Below, one piece after another: positions 45,061 through 52,854 of a DNA stretch of 64,000 nucleotides. Every line of letters begins with the position of its first letter. The stretch's first letter is position 1. Source of the DNA: Candidatus Latescibacterota bacterium (lineage in GTDB: Bacteria; Latescibacterota; UBA2968); NCBI GenBank assembly GCA_022823725.1, contig JAJEHL010000017.1:1-64000 (forward strand), written 5' to 3'. Made by a program: the position numbers and the translations under genes. The notes below the pieces were generated by a model. The model made no database searches. It was not told where the DNA came from and saw nothing but the letters and a program-made list of their open reading frames with translations.

Positions 45061-45570
45061 CTACCATATCTCAATTTGGCTGGCCGCGACGGTTTTGCAA
45101 TCAGTGGAAAATGTAAATGTTGCCCTGACGCACTTATTCTCCAATATGTATGGATACCAATAGGTAGCATCATCCCACATCGTATCAAAGGGCAGGTGAT
45201 CAATTTCAAACCATACAGGGCGTATTTCCCCTGTTTCCGTCGGCTCGCCCTGCCACCTGCGCCCAATAAAAATACGGGTTGTGAGACTCCATTTGGGACG
45301 GGCGGGAAAATAAAACGTCAAATGCCCGGCATCTACCAGGTCCCGAGGCGACATCACAACGCCTGTTTCTTCACGCACTTCGCGCACAGCGGCTGCACGC
45401 ACCGTTTCGCCTGGCTCGATTTTCCCGCCAATACCCGTGTATTTCCCTGCGCCAAACCCGCGTTTTTTGTAGCCGAGCAAAACATGGGTTATGGGATCGT
45501 CCCCCTGCTTACCCCCGCAGGGGCAGGCTCTCACGAGCAGTATCAGCGTGGTGTGATTCTCGATACGCAT
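45061..45570 (-). CDS. Nudix hydrolase, MTH1/MutT-like
   Basis: This 169-residue Nudix enzyme has the box GGKIEPGETVRAAAVREVRE followed by ETG, complete with all metal-binding glutamates. The context FGAGKYTGIGGK and LPFDTMWDDATYWYP resembles MTH1-type enzymes, which remove oxidised purine nucleoside triphosphates. The probable role is nucleotide-pool sanitation. It follows the oxidoreductase gene on the same strand after 4 nt, so they may be cotranscribed. Confidence 0.85.
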   Translation of the reverse strand: MRIENHTTLILLVRACPCGGKQGDDPITHVLLGYKKRGFGAGKYTGIGGKIEPGETVRAAAVREVREETGVVMSPRDLVDAGHLTFYFPARPKWSLTTRIFIGRRWQGEPTETGEIRPVWFEIDHLPFDTMWDDATYWYPYILENKCVRATFTFSTDCKTVAASQIEIW

Positions 45571-45574
45571 GCGA

Positions 45575-46543
45575 CTACGGAATCAACAGCACTTTCCCCG
45601 TAGTCTGCCGACCTTCGAGGTGGTTATGTGCTTCAGCCGTATTTTCAAGCGGATGCTCTTCGCCAATACGCACATCCAGTTCGCCAGCTTGAATCCAACC
45701 CATAACCTCGCGGGTACGCTGGAGATATTCTTCGCGGGTCTGCGTGTAGCTATTGAGCGTCGGACGCGTGAGATAAATAGACCCTTTTTGCGAAAGGAGC
45801 AGGGGATCAATCGGCGGAACCGGCCCGCTGGCATTGCCAAAAAAGACCATATAACCGCGCGGTTTGAGACAATTTATGCTCTTCTCCCAGGTGGCTTTGG
45901 CAACGGAATCGTAAACGACCTCGACGCCCTCGCTGTCTGTGAGACTCAAAACTTCGCTCTCAAAATCCCGTTCGGTATAAAGAATAATATCATCGGCACC
46001 AGCCCCCCGTGCCAGAGCCGCTTTTTCTTCGGTAGATGTGGTGCCAATAACCCGTGCCCCGCGCATTTTTGCCATCTGCACGAGCAAAAGGCCAACACCC
46101 CCTGCCGCTGCGTGGACGAGGCAGGTATCGCCTTCTCGAACCGAATAGGTACTGTTGACCAGATAATGCGCGGTCAGCCCTTGCAACATCACCGCGGCTG
46201 CGGTTTTGGTAGCGACATCTGAAGGAATTTTGACCACCTCGACTTCGTCTGCGACAACTTGCTCGGCATAAGAACCCGCCACACTTTTCCATGCCACGCG
46301 ATCGCCCTCAGCCAAATCCGAAACCCCTGCGCCCACCGCGTTCACGATGCCAGCGCCTTCCAGGCCCAGCGTCAACGGCAAATCCAGAGGATAGAGACCT
46401 GTGCGGTGATAAGTATCGATAAAGTTGACACCCGCAGCTTCTATGGTAATCCGCACCTGCCCCTCGCCCGGATCTGCTACGTCAACATCCTCAAAACTCA
46501 AAACTTCTGAACCACCGTATTGCGATATGCGAATAGCTTTCAC
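45575..46543 (-). CDS. qor: Zinc-independent quinone oxidoreductase (Qor-like)
   Basis: This 322-residue medium-chain reductase starts at GTG 46543, chosen because AAGGAGA lies just upstream and homologues begin (M/V)KAIRISQYGG. Motifs: GVNFIDTYHRTGLYP, the NADPH loop AAAGGVGLLLVQMAK, and FGNASGPVPPIDP. The structural zinc cysteines of alcohol dehydrogenases are missing, as expected for NADPH:quinone reductases. Full length. Confidence 0.88.
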   Translation of the reverse strand: MKAIRISQYGGSEVLSFEDVDVADPGEGQVRITIEAAGVNFIDTYHRTGLYPLDLPLTLGLEGAGIVNAVGAGVSDLAEGDRVAWKSVAGSYAEQVVADEVEVVKIPSDVATKTAAAVMLQGLTAHYLVNSTYSVREGDTCLVHAAAGGVGLLLVQMAKMRGARVIGTTSTEEKAALARGAGADDIILYTERDFESEVLSLTDSEGVEVVYDSVAKATWEKSINCLKPRGYMVFFGNASGPVPPIDPLLLSQKGSIYLTRPTLNSYTQTREEYLQRTREVMGWIQAGELDVRIGEEHPLENTAEAHNHLEGRQTTGKVLLIP

Positions 46544-46642
46544 CCGAATCTCCTTTTGATGAGAATAAGAATCCTTTGACAAAAACGGCGTTTTCAAAGT
46601 ATATAGATATTACCCTGATTAGGCAATAGGAGGATAGAATAT

Positions 46643-47626
46643 ATGTTATCACAGCAAAATATGGAAATACAGTACCGCGCCGTTCGAGAAAACGCGGGGA
46701 TATTCAACCGCAGCAAGCGGGGCAAAGTGCGTGCAGAAGGCGCGGATTGTCTGAGATTTTTGCACGGCATGGTGACCAATACCGTTGAATCCCTCGCCGA
46801 AAATGAAGGCAATTATGCCGCAGTCACATCGGCGCGGGGCCAAACGCTATTAGATATTTGGGTCCATCGCTTACAAGATTGTATCTATATGGAAACAGAA
46901 CCGGGACTTGCGACAAAGTTAATTGAAACCCTGGACCGCTATCTGATCGCAGATGATGTCGCACTATCGGACGAATCCGATATCTGGGCCATTTGGGGAG
47001 TACAGGGTCCCGCAGCCCTTGAACTGGTCGGTCGAGTTGTTGGGCACATACCTGCCGACCTGCCTGAACACCACACGGTTGTACGCGCATTTGGCGGCGC
47101 CCCAACCTGGGTCACAGCGCGGTCATACACGGGCGAACCGGGCGTTGATCTCCGCATTGCACAAGACCACACCGATTCATTGCGGCGGGCACTCGTTACA
47201 GCGGGGGGAACGCCAGTCGGATGGCAAGTAGAAGAAATATTGCGGGTCGAAGCCGGTATTCCCCGTTATGGCACCGAAATCGATGAGTCAGTCGTGCCCC
47301 TCGAAGCTGGTTTAAATCACGCAGTCGATTTTGACAAGGGATGCTACATTGGGCAAGAAGTAATCGCCAAAATGCACTTTCGAGGACGTCCTCGCCGCTA
47401 TCTAACGGGCCTAATCGGCAATACGCCTGTTTGTGGCAATATCACAGTCAACGATAAAATCGTCGGACGAGTAACCACATGCGTAAAATCGCTCCACCTC
47501 AATCGCGCGATCGCCCTTGCCATCATCCGCCGGGGCTATCACGAGGCAGGACAGCGCGTGCTACTGGATGACGGCTCAGAGGCCGAAGTGGCCAACTTGC
47601 CATTTACAGCAAACCGCTTGACTTAA
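46643..47626 (+). CDS. ygfZ: YgfZ/GcvT-family folate-binding protein
   Basis: The YgfZ (IBA57/CAF17) family uses tetrahydrofolate to help build or repair Fe-S clusters in enzymes such as MiaB. The 327-residue protein has the signature KGCYIGQE with its essential cysteine and the fold of GcvT (GVQGPAALELV). It is followed after 26 nt by folB and folK, and miaB, lipA and queG lie in the same window, a coherent folate and Fe-S context. Divergent from qor. Confidence 0.85.
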   Translation: MLSQQNMEIQYRAVRENAGIFNRSKRGKVRAEGADCLRFLHGMVTNTVESLAENEGNYAAVTSARGQTLLDIWVHRLQDCIYMETEPGLATKLIETLDRYLIADDVALSDESDIWAIWGVQGPAALELVGRVVGHIPADLPEHHTVVRAFGGAPTWVTARSYTGEPGVDLRIAQDHTDSLRRALVTAGGTPVGWQVEEILRVEAGIPRYGTEIDESVVPLEAGLNHAVDFDKGCYIGQEVIAKMHFRGRPRRYLTGLIGNTPVCGNITVNDKIVGRVTTCVKSLHLNRAIALAIIRRGYHEAGQRVLLDDGSEAEVANLPFTANRLT

Positions 47627-47652
47627 CAAATGGAATTGTAAATATTAGCACC

Positions 47653-48012
47653 ATGACACAAGACGTACTGAGAATAAAAAATATAGCTTTTTACGGCTAC
47701 CATGGCCTGTTTGAGGAAGAGGCCAAACTCGGTCAAAAATTTGAAGTTGACGTAGAAATCTATGGCAATTTCAGGGGATTTGCACGCAATAATACGCCTC
47801 GGGCCGTAGATTATCCGCGCGTCTGTAAAATAGTCGAGCAAGTGGTGACAGGCGAGCGGTTCGGCCTCGTCGAAGCCCTGGCAGACCGCATCGCTGACGT
47901 TTTGCAGTCGGAACTGGGACTGGCAAAACTCCTCGTGCGAGTGCGCAAACCCAATCCACCGGTCCCCGTCAATTTCGATGGCGTTGAAGTTGAAGTGAGG
48001 CGCGAAACGTGA
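47653..48012 (+). CDS. folB: Dihydroneopterin aldolase FolB
   Basis: Splits 7,8-dihydroneopterin to 6-hydroxymethyl-dihydropterin in folate synthesis. The 119-residue protein has the start RIKNIAFYGYHGLFEEEAKL with the substrate-binding glutamate, and the catalytic lysine in VRVRKPNPPVP. Its stop overlaps the folK GTG by 4 nt. Confidence 0.9.
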   Translation: MTQDVLRIKNIAFYGYHGLFEEEAKLGQKFEVDVEIYGNFRGFARNNTPRAVDYPRVCKIVEQVVTGERFGLVEALADRIADVLQSELGLAKLLVRVRKPNPPVPVNFDGVEVEVRRET

Positions 48013-48512
48013 CCTACATTGGCATTGGCGCGAATTTGGGAAATCGAGAAAAAACGCTCCAGGATGCGACGGATATTCTGGATGCAAAACCCGAAATCGC
48101 CGTTGTCGCTGCCTCTGCAGTCTATGAGACCACCCCGATCGGAGTGGTTGATCAGCCGTATTTTCTCAACGCAGTTCTGCAAATCCATACCAGTCTCTCC
48201 GCGCGAAGTTTATTGAATTGTCTATTGGCAATAGAGCGCGAATTTGGTCGCGTGCGCCAGACGCGGTGGGGACCGCGCACCCTGGACCTCGATATTTTAT
48301 TTTATGGCGATACCGTCATCAACCAGCCGGGCTTGCAGGTGCCACACCCACACTTGCACGAGCGCGCATTCGTCCTGATACCGCTTTGCGACCTCAAACC
48401 CGATCTCAAACATCCCGTTTTAGATCAATCGATTCAATTTTTGACCGATTCCCTGGGCATGGATTTGCCCGTGCGAAAAATTGAAGGTCTCAATTTAATG
48501 AACAAAAAATAA
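48009..48512 (+). CDS. folK: HPPK, 2-amino-4-hydroxy-6-hydroxymethyldihydropteridine pyrophosphokinase
   Basis: Next step after FolB: transfers pyrophosphate from ATP to hydroxymethyl-dihydropterin. 167 residues; GIGANLGNRE at the start, TPIGVVDQPYFLNAV, and the signature RWGPRTLDLDILFYGD with metal-binding aspartates, then PHPHLHERAFVL. GTG start coupled to folB. Confidence 0.93.
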   Translation: MTYIGIGANLGNREKTLQDATDILDAKPEIAVVAASAVYETTPIGVVDQPYFLNAVLQIHTSLSARSLLNCLLAIEREFGRVRQTRWGPRTLDLDILFYGDTVINQPGLQVPHPHLHERAFVLIPLCDLKPDLKHPVLDQSIQFLTDSLGMDLPVRKIEGLNLMNKK

Positions 48513-48529
48513 GGCCAGGGGATTTAGCA

Positions 48530-49183
48530 TTGCGATATATAGCTATTGAAGGAGTAACAGGTGTGGGCAAAAGGCGTTTGGCTCGCCTTTTGGGGCGTCG
48601 TCTCAATGCCCGTCTGATGCTCGAAGAACCCGAAGAAAATCCCTTTTTGCCTTTGTTCTATGAGGCTCCTGATCAATATGGCTTTCAAACTCAGGTCTTT
48701 TTTATGCTAAGCCGCTATCGGCAACAACAAGAACTACACCAGATGGATTTATTTGAAGAAGCCGTGGTCAGCAATTTTATTTTTCATAAAGATCGCATCT
48801 ACGCCAATGTGACACTCAATGATACGGAATTTGCCCTCTATGAGCGGCTGTCCGAAACATTGAGCGAAAAACTTCCCCGTCCAGATCTGGTGATTTATTT
48901 GCAAACCACAGTCAATCACCTGATGCGGGGTATAAGACGCCATGAACGCGGATATGAAAGAGAGATAACAAAAGAATACGTCTCGAAGTTACTGGAAGCT
49001 TATAACCAGTTTTTCTTTCATTATTCGATAACACCGCTACTCGCAGTTAATGTATCGGAGGTCGATTTTGAAAACCGCCCAGAACATCTGGAGGATTTAC
49101 TGGCACAAATCAAATCGCCGCCATCCGGAACCCGTTATTATCGACCAGCGCATATGAAAGCTGACAACACGAGGCAGACCTGA
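48530..49183 (+). CDS. Deoxynucleoside-kinase-like protein with an unusual P-loop
   Basis: This 217-residue protein of the deoxyadenosine/deoxyguanosine kinase family starts at TTG 48530. The start RYIAIEGVTGVGKRRLARLL, the QTQVFFMLSRYRQQQEL helix, and the DRIYANVTL and LPRPDLVIYLQ words match the family. The P-loop ends GKRR where family members have GK(S/T), so the magnesium-coordinating hydroxyl is lost. It may still bind nucleotides, or be active in a modified way. Homologues often sit between folK and panB, as here. Confidence 0.8.
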   Translation: MRYIAIEGVTGVGKRRLARLLGRRLNARLMLEEPEENPFLPLFYEAPDQYGFQTQVFFMLSRYRQQQELHQMDLFEEAVVSNFIFHKDRIYANVTLNDTEFALYERLSETLSEKLPRPDLVIYLQTTVNHLMRGIRRHERGYEREITKEYVSKLLEAYNQFFFHYSITPLLAVNVSEVDFENRPEHLEDLLAQIKSPPSGTRYYRPAHMKADNTRQT

Positions 49184-49186
49184 CTT

Positions 49187-50038
49187 ATGGGATCGCGGAT
49201 ACAACCAGAAACCCTCCCGCTGATGAAACAACGAGGCGAACCCATTGCGATGTTGACCTGTTACGATCATCCAACGGCTGTTTTTCAAGATGCTGCGGGG
49301 GTCGATGTCATCTTTGTGGGAGACTCGGTTGGCGTCAATGTGTTGGGATATAAAAGCCCACAGCAGGTGACAATGGATGATATGCTCCACCACACGCGCG
49401 CGGTGCGACGCGGAGTAGTGAGTGCTCTATTGATGGCGGATTTGCCCTATCGATCTTACGAAACGCCAGAGCAAGCATTGGAAAATGCGCAACAATTGGT
49501 TTCTGCTGGTACCGAAGTGGTTAAACTCGAGGGGGGGCGCAATATAACGCCCCAGGTTGAGGCACTCGTCGCCGAGGGCATTCCCGTGGTTGGGCATGTG
49601 GGCTACACGCCTCAAACGCGCACGGGTAAGCGTCCCGTGTTTGGCGATCGCGCCGAAGAAGCACTCGATGTCGTGTATGATGCCGATGCATTGGCGTCTG
49701 CTGGCGCGCTGGCCGTAGTTTTAGAATGTGTGCCCGAGCGCGTCGCCGAAGTCGTGACCAAAAGGTTGTCCATGCCAACCATTGGAATTGGTGCCGGGCG
49801 TGTATGCGATGGACAGGTGCTGGTTGCACACGATATGCTGGGCGTTTACAAAAGCCATTATCGGTTTGTCAAAACATACACCGCTCTCAAAAGGGTAATG
49901 CATGAGGCTTTTGCAGACTATGTCGCAGATATCAAGGCACGCCGTTTTCCAGAAGACAAACACCGTTTTAAGATCAAGAGCGCGGAACTGCGCCGATTTA
50001 AAGCGCGGATAGACGAATCCACAGATGAACGCAGATGA
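49187..50038 (+). CDS. panB: Ketopantoate hydroxymethyltransferase PanB
   Basis: Transfers a hydroxymethyl group from methylene-THF to 2-oxoisovalerate, the first committed pantothenate step. 283 residues; MLTCYDHPTA, FVGDSVGVNVLGYK, KLEGG, GHVGYTPQ and IGIGAG with the following DGQVLVAHD are all present. Its last codons and stop lie inside a 10-nt tandem repeat (50022-50047), so the C-terminus STDERR may be recently altered. Confidence 0.95.
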   Translation: MGSRIQPETLPLMKQRGEPIAMLTCYDHPTAVFQDAAGVDVIFVGDSVGVNVLGYKSPQQVTMDDMLHHTRAVRRGVVSALLMADLPYRSYETPEQALENAQQLVSAGTEVVKLEGGRNITPQVEALVAEGIPVVGHVGYTPQTRTGKRPVFGDRAEEALDVVYDADALASAGALAVVLECVPERVAEVVTKRLSMPTIGIGAGRVCDGQVLVAHDMLGVYKSHYRFVKTYTALKRVMHEAFADYVADIKARRFPEDKHRFKIKSAELRRFKARIDESTDERR

Positions 50039-50047
50039 ACGCAGATG
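50022..50047 (+). repeat. 10-nt tandem repeat across the panB stop
   Basis: CAGATGAACG occurs twice in tandem, then CAGATG. The panB TGA (50036-50038) falls in the second unit. Confidence 0.85.
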
Positions 50048-50060
50048 TATAGGGGCGTGT

Positions 50061-50082
50061 AGGGCGAAAAAATTTTCGCCCT
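50061..50082. repeat. Palindrome between panB and panC
   Basis: AGGGCGAAAA (50061-50070) and TTTTCGCCCT (50073-50082) are exact complements around two bases. It could end transcription on either strand or be a dispersed element. Confidence 0.6.
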
Positions 50083-50112
50083 ATTATTTCGCAGATTCGC
50101 CAAGAGCATGCT

Positions 50113-50967
50113 ATGGCCGTAAAAATTATAAAAACCGTCCGCGAAATGCACTGTGCAGCAGATAGTATCCGACAGGCGGGCCTGCGTATTGGGCTTGTAC
50201 CCACAATGGGATATCTGCACAAAGGACATCTCAGTCTCGTACGCCAGGCATTAAAAGTAGCAGATCGGATTGTGGTAAGCATTTTTGTCAACCCGTTGCA
50301 ATTTGGTCCCACCGAAGATCTCGCGGCCTATCCAAGAAACCTGGATCGGGATCTGAAATTGCTCGACCAACACGGCGTGCATCTCGCATATTTGCCCGAT
50401 GAAAAAGAAGTATATCCCGGAGACTTTGCGACATCGGTGCGCGTGGCAAAGCTGACCGATAGGCTGTGTGGCGCAAGTCGTCCGGGGCATTTTGAAGGTG
50501 TGACAACAATCGTCACCAAACTATTTGCTGCGGTAAAACCCCATGTAGCTGTCTTTGGACAAAAAGATGCACAACAAACAATAGTCATTCAACGCATGGT
50601 GCGCGATCTCAACCTGGACGTGGAGATACTGATGGCCCCCACAGTGCGCGAAGCGGACGGATTGGCGATGAGTTCGAGAAATGCTTATTTAAGTGCTGAA
50701 GAACGGCGGGAAGCCCCCGCGCTTTACCGCGCATTGATGGTGGGGCAAAAAATGATCGGTCGGGGCGAAAGGCGTACCCAAAGGGTCATTGAAGCCATGC
50801 GCGATGTCATTGAACCTCAACGCTGTGCAGAAATCGACTATATCGAAGCCGTCGATGCAAAAAACCTCACACCTGTTGCCGAGCTAAAAGATTCCATCTT
50901 ATTGGCCGTGGCTGTGCGGTTTGGCAATGCACGCCTGATAGACAACGCACTGGTTCACATCAAATGA
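50113..50967 (+). CDS. panC: Pantothenate synthetase PanC
   Basis: Joins pantoate and beta-alanine using ATP. 284 residues; VPTMGYLHKGHLSLV with the nucleotide-binding HxGH, FVNPLQFGPTEDLAAYPR, FGQKDAQQ, and MSSRNAYLSAEER are all intact. It follows panB after 74 nt that contain a palindrome. No aspartate decarboxylase gene (panD) is in the window. Confidence 0.95.
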   Translation: MAVKIIKTVREMHCAADSIRQAGLRIGLVPTMGYLHKGHLSLVRQALKVADRIVVSIFVNPLQFGPTEDLAAYPRNLDRDLKLLDQHGVHLAYLPDEKEVYPGDFATSVRVAKLTDRLCGASRPGHFEGVTTIVTKLFAAVKPHVAVFGQKDAQQTIVIQRMVRDLNLDVEILMAPTVREADGLAMSSRNAYLSAEERREAPALYRALMVGQKMIGRGERRTQRVIEAMRDVIEPQRCAEIDYIEAVDAKNLTPVAELKDSILLAVAVRFGNARLIDNALVHIK

Positions 50968-51036
50968 TTTCCCTTTATGTATATCAAGTTATTGTAAGTA
51001 TTTATGTTATATGAAACAAATGGCTTGTATAAGGAC

Positions 51037-51065
51037 TTGACGCCCTTATGGGAGTTCATTATATT
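51037..51065 (+). promoter_or_regulatory. Predicted sigma-70 promoter of the sod operon
   Basis: TTGACG (51037-51042), 17 nt, TATATT (51060-51065). Transcription would begin about 50 nt before the superoxide dismutase ATG. Confidence 0.6.
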
Positions 51066-51121
51066 TTGATTTCCGACTCAGTAATGCTATCGCTATTCAT
51101 CTCTAAACAAGGAGTTTCAAA

Positions 51122-51733
51122 ATGGCATACGAATTGCCCGACCTGCCCTATGCTTATGATGCACTGGAGCCGTATATTGACGCGCGGACCATGGAAATTC
51201 ACCACTCCAAGCACCACAATGCCTACGTGACCAATCTCAATGCCGCACTTGAGGGGCACGACGATCTGGCAAATCAATCTATTGAGAGTTTGATCACCAA
51301 TCTGGACAGCGTGCCAGAAGATATCCGCACGGCTGTTCAAAACAACGGCGGCGGCCATGCCAACCACAGTTTGTTCTGGACAATTATGAGCCCCAATGGC
51401 GGTGGTGGGCCAACAGGTGCAGTCGCCGATGCCATTGTCGCCGATTTGGGCGGCATGGAAGCTGCGAAGGAAACATTTGTCACCGCTGCGACAACGCGCT
51501 TTGGCAGTGGGTGGGCCTGGCTTGTGGTCAAAGACGGCAAGCTCAATATTTTGAGCACTGCCAACCAGGATAATCCGATCATGACAGATGATGGAACGCC
51601 CATTCTCGGTCTCGATGTATGGGAACACGCTTATTATCTCAAGTATCAGAATTTGCGTCCCGATTATATTGAAGCCTGGACCAACACAATTAACTGGGAC
51701 GAAGTCAATCGCCGTTACGCGGCTGCGCTGTAA
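51122..51733 (+). CDS. sodA: Superoxide dismutase, Fe/Mn type
   Basis: Converts superoxide to hydrogen peroxide and oxygen. 203 residues; metal ligands are the histidine in [13 protein letters not shown], the histidine in [10 protein letters not shown], and D and H in [28 protein letters not shown] is typical. The Mn-type pattern is more likely, but metal choice cannot be settled by sequence. A strong ribosome site (AAGGAG) precedes it, and a peroxiredoxin follows after 22 nt to remove the peroxide. Confidence 0.93.
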   Translation: MAYELPDLPYAYDALEPYIDARTMEIHHSKHHNAYVTNLNAALEGHDDLANQSIESLITNLDSVPEDIRTAVQNNGGGHANHSLFWTIMSPNGGGGPTGAVADAIVADLGGMEAAKETFVTAATTRFGSGWAWLVVKDGKLNILSTANQDNPIMTDDGTPILGLDVWEHAYYLKYQNLRPDYIEAWTNTINWDEVNRRYAAAL

Positions 51734-51755
51734 GTTTTTCCAAAGGATGTGAGAA

Positions 51756-52235
51756 ATGGGTATTACTGTAGGTGATCATGCACCAGATTTTACGCTAAAA
51801 TCAAAATCTGGTGACGATATGAACGATATTTCTCTGAGCGATTACAGAGATGAAAAAAATGTCGTAATCTTATTTTTTCCACTCGCTTATACCGGCGTCT
51901 GTACCGATGAAATGTGTTCGGTCAGCGGTGGTTTGGCCGATTACGACGCACTCGATGCACAGGTTTTGGGCATCAGTGTGGATAGTCCCTTTGCCCAGGA
52001 AGCATGGGCAGAAAAAGAAGGTATTACCATTCCCCTGCTCAGCGATTTCAACAAAGAAGTCAGCGCGGCTTATGGATCGCAATTCGAAGACCTGATTGGA
52101 TTTAAGGGCGTGGCAAAGCGTTCTGCTTTTGTCGTAGATAAAAGCGGTGTGGTGCGCTTTGCTTCTGTGTCCGACGATCCAACCGAGTTGCCCGATTTTG
52201 ATGCGATCAAAGCGTGTTTGCGAGCGTTGAGTTAA
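51756..52235 (+). CDS. Peroxiredoxin, AhpE/BCP-like
   Basis: A 159-residue thiol peroxidase with peroxidatic cysteine in FFPLAYTGVCTDEMC and the start GDHAPDFTLKS. A second cysteine lies four residues after the first, and another at KACLRALS near the end, so resolving chemistry is uncertain. Probably cotranscribed with sod, giving a two-step oxidant defence. Confidence 0.9.
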   Translation: MGITVGDHAPDFTLKSKSGDDMNDISLSDYRDEKNVVILFFPLAYTGVCTDEMCSVSGGLADYDALDAQVLGISVDSPFAQEAWAEKEGITIPLLSDFNKEVSAAYGSQFEDLIGFKGVAKRSAFVVDKSGVVRFASVSDDPTELPDFDAIKACLRALS

Positions 52236-52246
52236 TGGAGGCAGTT

Positions 52247-52573
52247 ATGGTTCGCGTCACAGAAAACGCAGCGGGAAAAATCAAAGAACTCATGGACCGA
52301 GACGGACGTCCCGAAGATCACGGTTTGCGCCTGAAAGTGATCGGCGGCGGATGTTCTGGCCTTCAATATCAGCTCGATTTCGATGAGACAACCCGCACAG
52401 ATGACAGCGTAATCGAAGCCTATGGCATTCGGGTTTTTGTCGATATGAAAAGTGCGCTCTTTTTGACAGGCACTGAATTGGACTACGACGATGGCCTGAT
52501 GGGAACGGGATTTCGATTTAACAATCCCAATGCCAAAAATCAGTGTGGATGTGGGGAATCGTTCAGCGTTTGA
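52247..52573 (+). CDS. A-type Fe-S carrier (ErpA/IscA family)
   Basis: A 108-residue scaffold or carrier that delivers Fe-S clusters. The ligand cysteines are in GGGCSGLQY and QCGCGESF. Start ATG 52247 after GGAGG; a longer in-frame start overlaps the peroxiredoxin and is unlikely. Goes with ygfZ, IscU-like, lipA and miaB genes nearby. Confidence 0.9.
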   Translation: MVRVTENAAGKIKELMDRDGRPEDHGLRLKVIGGGCSGLQYQLDFDETTRTDDSVIEAYGIRVFVDMKSALFLTGTELDYDDGLMGTGFRFNNPNAKNQCGCGESFSV

Positions 52574-52603
52574 ACATCTTTTTGTAGAAATGCCAATGTG
52601 CAG

Positions 52604-52637
52604 AAGGGAGGGGTCGTCTCGCGATTCCTCCCTTTTA
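52604..52637 (+). terminator. Intrinsic terminator after the sod-prx-erpA unit
   Basis: AAGGGAGG (52604-52611) pairs with CCTCCCTTTT (52627-52636). An 8-bp stem with 15-nt loop is followed by T residues. The further 220 bases to the RNase Y start hold no convincing gene. Confidence 0.65.
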
Positions 52638-52854
52638 GGTCCTTTAAAATATTGGGTGGATTAACTGAATCATATCGCTTTGTGACAGCTTCTGAGGAAT
52701 AAAAACGCATGACGTCTATTTTTTACTTACTTCTTCTTGTTTGCGATGCGTTATACGCATCGGCGCAGTTTGTGCAGAAACTTTTTGGAGACATCTTCAA
52801 ACGCACCTGCGCTATGGATATAAAACCGGATTTGAATTTTGACAGGAGGCTCCA

